From Chara braunii (lineage: Eukaryota > Streptophyta > Charophyceae > Charales > Characeae), in NCBI GenBank assembly GCA_003427395.1, contig BFEA01000163.1:2554447-2583009 (forward strand): DNA of 28,563 nucleotides, given 5' to 3'. Below, in pieces: positions 25,407 to 28,563 of the stretch. The notes beneath the pieces were generated by a model. It was given only the letters and a program-made list of their open reading frames with translations, did not search any database and was not told where the DNA came from. The position numbers and the translations under genes are program-made. Numbering within the stretch: position 1 is the stretch's first letter; the number at the start of each line of letters is the position of its first letter.

Positions 25407-28088
25407 ATGAAGAGAGAACTTGAGAAACACCTCCTTCGGCTGAACCGAGTTCAAGCGGCGAACGACCACAGAGTCGGGCATGGTCCACTCGGCGATCAGA
25501 TTCCGGGGAAGCAAAAGACGCCGCCGACATCTTTGGCACCAGTTGTTTGGGATGACGTGGATCTGCTGAGGGCGAATCTCGTGGAGAAGGAGGAAATGAT
25601 AAAGTGGTACGAGCAGCAGCTCAAGTCGAAAGTGTTATCGGAAGCGGAGCTGAGGAGCGAAGCGAAGGTAGCGCAGGAGGAAGCGAGAGAAATGAGAAAG
25701 ACGGTGGAGGAACTAGAGGAGGACCTCGAACGAACTTTCACAGCACTGACTACGGCGGAGGAGAAACACCAAGGGGTTCTTGGAGCACTAGTAGACATGG
25801 AGAATTGTGTGCAGGACCTGACAAAGCAGCAGCAAGCAGCCGAGCGGACGATGCAGGCGGTGACGGAGGAGGTAGCGCAGATCGAAAGGGTCGCCATATC
25901 TAGACTGGAGGGGGAGCTTCGTACGAAGGAGCGGCAGCTGCAAGAAGCGAAGGAGATTGAGAAACGATATCGCAAGGACATGGCAAGGCTTGTGAAAGAT
26001 GCGGAGCGCAAAGATAGGGAAATAGACACCTTACGGAGGCAATGCCATGCGAACTTGGCTGCGGATTTGGAGTCGACGTCAGACTCCGCAGATTCGCACT
26101 TCTGCCGCCATCGTCATCCTCCGAGTCGTGGGTGGTTGATGAAGACCGAATGCACGGAGTGCGACCAGCTCAGGGTCGAACTGGCTTCGAGGGAGACAGA
26201 GGTACAGAGGCTGACGAGCAAACTGCAGCAACTAGGCTCTGTATCGCGGCGGCTAAGACAGTCAGAGGCGGAGAAGGCAGAGCGGCAGAGTGTGGTGCAG
26301 GAAATGCGAGAAGAGGTAGAGTCGACAACGAAGATTTTGAGGGAGGTAAGGGAGAGCGAGAAGAACCTGCGCCTTCAGCTAGAGGCAATAGAGTGGGCGA
26401 TGGAGGCCCGAGAAAAGGACGCGGAGGAGTTGCTGGCGGAAAACGTGGAGATGAAGAAGGACATGGGGAGAATGGCGGAAGAGATCGACAACTCCAGGTT
26501 CGAGGTGAGGGAGCTGGAGCAGAGGCTGTCGAGAATGCAGGCAGAAAGTCGGCAAAAGGAGGACTCCGAGAGAGAAGAGGAGCAGCGAGAGGAGAAGAGG
26601 GAGAGTACCAAGGACGCGATGCAGAGGACGAGACTCAGTCTGGCCTTACGAGCCGAGGCTTCGAAGCACGAAGAGGCTATGGCGAAGCTGACCGCCGCAC
26701 TCTCCCAGCTGGCGGCTGCGGAGGAGGAGACAAGCCGACTGAGGAACTTGGTAAGGAACATGGAGAAGGAGAGACAAGTGCTGCAGGCGCGAGTCGACGA
26801 GAAGGAGAGCTTGCTGGCGAAGATGCAGGGAGAAGCGACCATGCGCACGCAGTCGGAACGCGGGCTGCAGGATATGCTGCAAAGATGTAACAGACGGTCA
26901 GTCCAGCTAGAAGAGCAACTGAGGAGGGAGAGGGATGCCAACGAGACTCTGAGGCGGGAGAAGAGAGTGGGGGAGAGCTGTCGCCGCAGGATGGAAGACG
27001 AGATTGAACGGCAAAGGAAGACGTTGCTCCTGGCAGAAAGAGTGGTGGTGGAGAGGAACAGAGACATCGAGGAAATGGGTAAGGAGATGGTGAAGATGTC
27101 GCAGAAACTGCACAGAAGAAACGGAAGAATACAGACGTTGCAGTTGCACGCAGAGAGACTGGAAAGCATGGTCACCCAGCAATCAGGAGGACGCAGAGCC
27201 TCCTCTTTCGCACAGTCACCACCTAATGCCTATGATCAAAGCTACGCATTCACCGAAGGGACGGATATGGTGGGGGGGGGGGAGAAAACGACAAGCACGG
27301 GACCCTCCGACCATCGAGTCCAACTGCAACTATCGGGGAGAGTAAGAGGCACTGCCGCCAGCCAAGAAGATAGTGGGCATGAGCAACACGAGGAGGAGGA
27401 GGAGGAGGAGGAGGAGGAGGAGGAGCAAGACAAAGTCTCATCCGCTCCTGACGGTGATGAGGGCAAGAGATCTTACGTGGAGCAGTTCGACGTTGAGATT
27501 GATGTGGACAACGACGGATCTAGTGGCAGCAAAGCGTCGCGACAAGAAGGGCCTCTACTTACACGAGAGCCCACCATGGTCCTCAAGGGCGATGGTGGAA
27601 GCGGATATCGCCACTGGATGGAAGAGGTCGGCTGGCTGTCGTATCTGGAAGAGGCGGAGCAGAGTGACCTTGGTAAAATGAACTGTGACGTGCGGAAAGG
27701 TCTTCTGACCACACATCATCTTCGTTGCCGTGATCGCCATCCTGATCGTCACGATCTTCGAGGTGGCAACGGTCAAGATTCAGACGTGTTTTGTCTCGTG
27801 GATGCGGCCCATGGCAAGCGAACGTGTTCTGTGACTTCATGGGAGGTCGATCCACGACTGCCGTATGTGGAAGAGCAAAGCGGTGGCGATGACGATGAAG
27901 ATGAAGACTCCGCCGACTCGAACTCGAATCACTCGAGCGGTGATGAAGACGGAGCTTCGTGGACCCTGCATGCGGGAGAGTCCTGGACGGTAAATGATCG
28001 ATCATTCCCACCATCGTCTCCGCACACCCCTCAGGCTTCCTCGCAAAAGGTGGATACGGTACGCAGAGGTTTCTTTACATTGCTGTAA
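25407..28088 (+). CDS. Large coiled-coil protein, unknown function
   Basis: ATG at 25407 (the first ATG in the frame after the TAG at 25362) opens 893 codons without interruption to TAA at 28086. Residues about 50-216 and 251-590 are long, highly charged heptad-type helices (for example LEEDLERTFTALTTAEE and LEEQLRRERDANETLR). A non-helical hinge with Cys and His (HFCRHRH, CTEC, about 231-252) separates them. The tail (591-893) is disordered, with a 12-Glu run at 662-673 and an Asp/Glu/Ser block at about 827-850. There is no signal peptide, membrane segment, ATPase motif or motor domain. Shape and charge suggest a scaffold, cytoskeletal or Golgi-type tether, but no family can be named. The frame's length, even GC and heptads make a real gene likely; the true start is uncertain. 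Confidence 0.8.
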   Translation: MKRELEKHLLRLNRVQAANDHRVGHGPLGDQIPGKQKTPPTSLAPVVWDDVDLLRANLVEKEEMIKWYEQQLKSKVLSEAELRSEAKVAQEEAREMRKTVEELEEDLERTFTALTTAEEKHQGVLGALVDMENCVQDLTKQQQAAERTMQAVTEEVAQIERVAISRLEGELRTKERQLQEAKEIEKRYRKDMARLVKDAERKDREIDTLRRQCHANLAADLESTSDSADSHFCRHRHPPSRGWLMKTECTECDQLRVELASRETEVQRLTSKLQQLGSVSRRLRQSEAEKAERQSVVQEMREEVESTTKILREVRESEKNLRLQLEAIEWAMEAREKDAEELLAENVEMKKDMGRMAEEIDNSRFEVRELEQRLSRMQAESRQKEDSEREEEQREEKRESTKDAMQRTRLSLALRAEASKHEEAMAKLTAALSQLAAAEEETSRLRNLVRNMEKERQVLQARVDEKESLLAKMQGEATMRTQSERGLQDMLQRCNRRSVQLEEQLRRERDANETLRREKRVGESCRRRMEDEIERQRKTLLLAERVVVERNRDIEEMGKEMVKMSQKLHRRNGRIQTLQLHAERLESMVTQQSGGRRASSFAQSPPNAYDQSYAFTEGTDMVGGGEKTTSTGPSDHRVQLQLSGRVRGTAASQEDSGHEQHEEEEEEEEEEEEQDKVSSAPDGDEGKRSYVEQFDVEIDVDNDGSSGSKASRQEGPLLTREPTMVLKGDGGSGYRHWMEEVGWLSYLEEAEQSDLGKMNCDVRKGLLTTHHLRCRDRHPDRHDLRGGNGQDSDVFCLVDAAHGKRTCSVTSWEVDPRLPYVEEQSGGDDDEDEDSADSNSNHSSGDEDGASWTLHAGESWTVNDRSFPPSSPHTPQASSQKVDTVRRGFFTLL
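27389..27426 (+). repeat. GAG/GAA trinucleotide run inside the coiled-coil gene
   Basis: GAG triplets (with a few GAA/GAC neighbours) encode the 12-Glu run. Being a pure codon repeat, its length is likely to vary between individuals. Confidence 0.9.
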
Positions 28089-28124
28089 TCAAGTGCACAT
28101 CAATCTCATCAGTGTGTCTGAATA

Positions 28125-28188
28125 AGGGACGCTGGACCCGGTTCCCAGCAGGTGAAGCTCCTCTGAGTCACCAGTAAGAAGCGGAGCC
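28125..28188 (+). other. Double-hairpin motif, copy B, in the 3' flank of the coiled-coil gene
   Basis: AGGGACGCTGGACCCGGTTCC..CAGCAGGTG is followed by GCTCC..GGAGCC, beginning 36 bases after the stop codon. The first stem is GCTGG/CCAGC, the second GCTCC/GGAGC. It matches copy A at 23806-23872 in sequence and layout, but the loops and spacer differ. Confidence 0.6.
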
Positions 28189-28450
28189 ATCAGAGGCGGA
28201 GGTCAACTATTGAGGGAAAAAGAGAACTTCAAGGAAAAAAACGAAAGAAACACAAGGACCGCGGGCTGACGGCCCGCCAGACCTGCACCGAAGAAAGTAC
28301 GGCGCACCACCAGTGCGTTTGCCGACCAGTTTTCTCAGTACGTTTGCCAGCCAGTTTTCTCAGAAGGGCCCGTGCAGGTGCAACGACTTGGGTTTCAGGG
28401 CATTACCTTCAGGCATATGGCCGACTGCTCCAGCCAAAACTGAAACGTCG
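28189..28450. other. 3' flank, short direct repeats, no gene seen
   Basis: TGCGTTTGCCGACCAGTTTT and TACGTTTGCCAGCCAGTTTT (about 28313-28361) form a 27-base tandem pair. GCGGGCTGACGGCCCGC at 28261 is a compact hairpin. No open frame of note. Confidence 0.45.
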
Positions 28451-28561
28451 AAACGTGGTAGCTCAGTCGGTAAGAGCACCGGCATCAAGGACAGGTTTTA
28501 ATCGACACTCTGGTCGGCCCCACCTCGTCCCCAAACACTAGAGATGCTTCGGCCACGTTTC
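28450..28561 (+). repeat. tRNA-derived repeat or tRNA pseudogene
   Basis: TAGCTCAGTCGG (28459-28470) is a perfect box A, and GCTC/GAGC (28461-28464 with 28474-28477) forms a D arm. A box B-like GGTTTTAATCG lies at 28494-28504 (8 of 11 consensus positions). The anticodon and T stems do not close, so it is not a functional tRNA. GAAACGTGG (28450-28458) is inverted as CCACGTTTC at 28553-28561, bracketing about 112 bp. That suggests a SINE or other tRNA-derived unit. It runs to the window edge. Confidence 0.55.
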
Positions 28562-28563
28562 TT

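Noticed and set aside
26042-26890. 282-codon forward frame overlapping the coiled-coil gene
   Set aside because: It is the +1 shadow of the heptad-rich, GAG/GCG-biased gene, with only Gly/Arg/Glu-rich text and no domain.
26375-27175. 266-codon reverse frame
   Set aside because: Antisense shadow of the coiled-coil gene; Ser/Leu/Cys-rich text is the expected complement of Glu/Arg/Lys codons.
28450-28525. Functional tRNA gene
   Set aside because: Box A and D arm are fine, but the anticodon stem and T arm do not pair and the 3' acceptor is about 45 bases too far away.

Overview
The window looks like nuclear DNA of a eukaryote, most likely a repeat-rich green-lineage genome. I lean towards a charophyte alga such as Chara, but only as an inference. 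The reasons are a degenerate Penelope-like retroelement of the type with an N-terminal GIY-YIG domain, U6 spliceosomal RNA fragments, dense non-autonomous transposon debris, long microsatellites, draft-assembly N runs, and no bacterial-style operons or ribosome binding sites.

Bases 1-15000 are a nest of short AT-rich elements. About twenty copies of one core of about 90 bp occur on both strands, recognisable by GGCAAAAGTTGTT followed by GCATAACATA. The GC-rich ends around the core differ: CTAGGCTACCAG ends, CGAACG-rich ends, or CGTACG-rich ends. Into one of these elements a 3.9 kb Penelope-like element on the minus strand (8395-12284) has inserted, flanked by a GCCCG duplication. It encodes a GIY-YIG nuclease and a reverse transcriptase, but frameshifts and an in-frame stop break it.

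Bases 15300-18940 hold the most unusual structure. Three U6 snRNA fragments lie in the correct order and orientation (15301-15326, 18427-18451, 18934-18940). Between them sit two elements whose four termini are all versions of GGGCCTCGCTGCAC followed by ACTCTTGA. The smaller is 482 bp and is flanked by an ATG duplication whose removal restores the U6 3' end. The larger interval (3.1 kb) contains inverted copies of a 230-bp repeat, a 555-base assembly gap and a near-perfect hairpin with arms of about 370 bp.

Bases 19500-21100 are microsatellites, AT-rich sequence and a diverged tandem duplication. Bases 21570-22783 carry coding-like but frame-broken sequence. Bases 25407-28088 encode the one convincing intact protein, an 893-residue two-segment coiled-coil protein with acidic stretches and no recognised family. 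A double-hairpin motif follows its stop codon and recurs at 23806. A tRNA-derived repeat lies at the right edge. The protein-coding content is therefore one probable host gene plus relics; the rest is a stratified transposon landscape.
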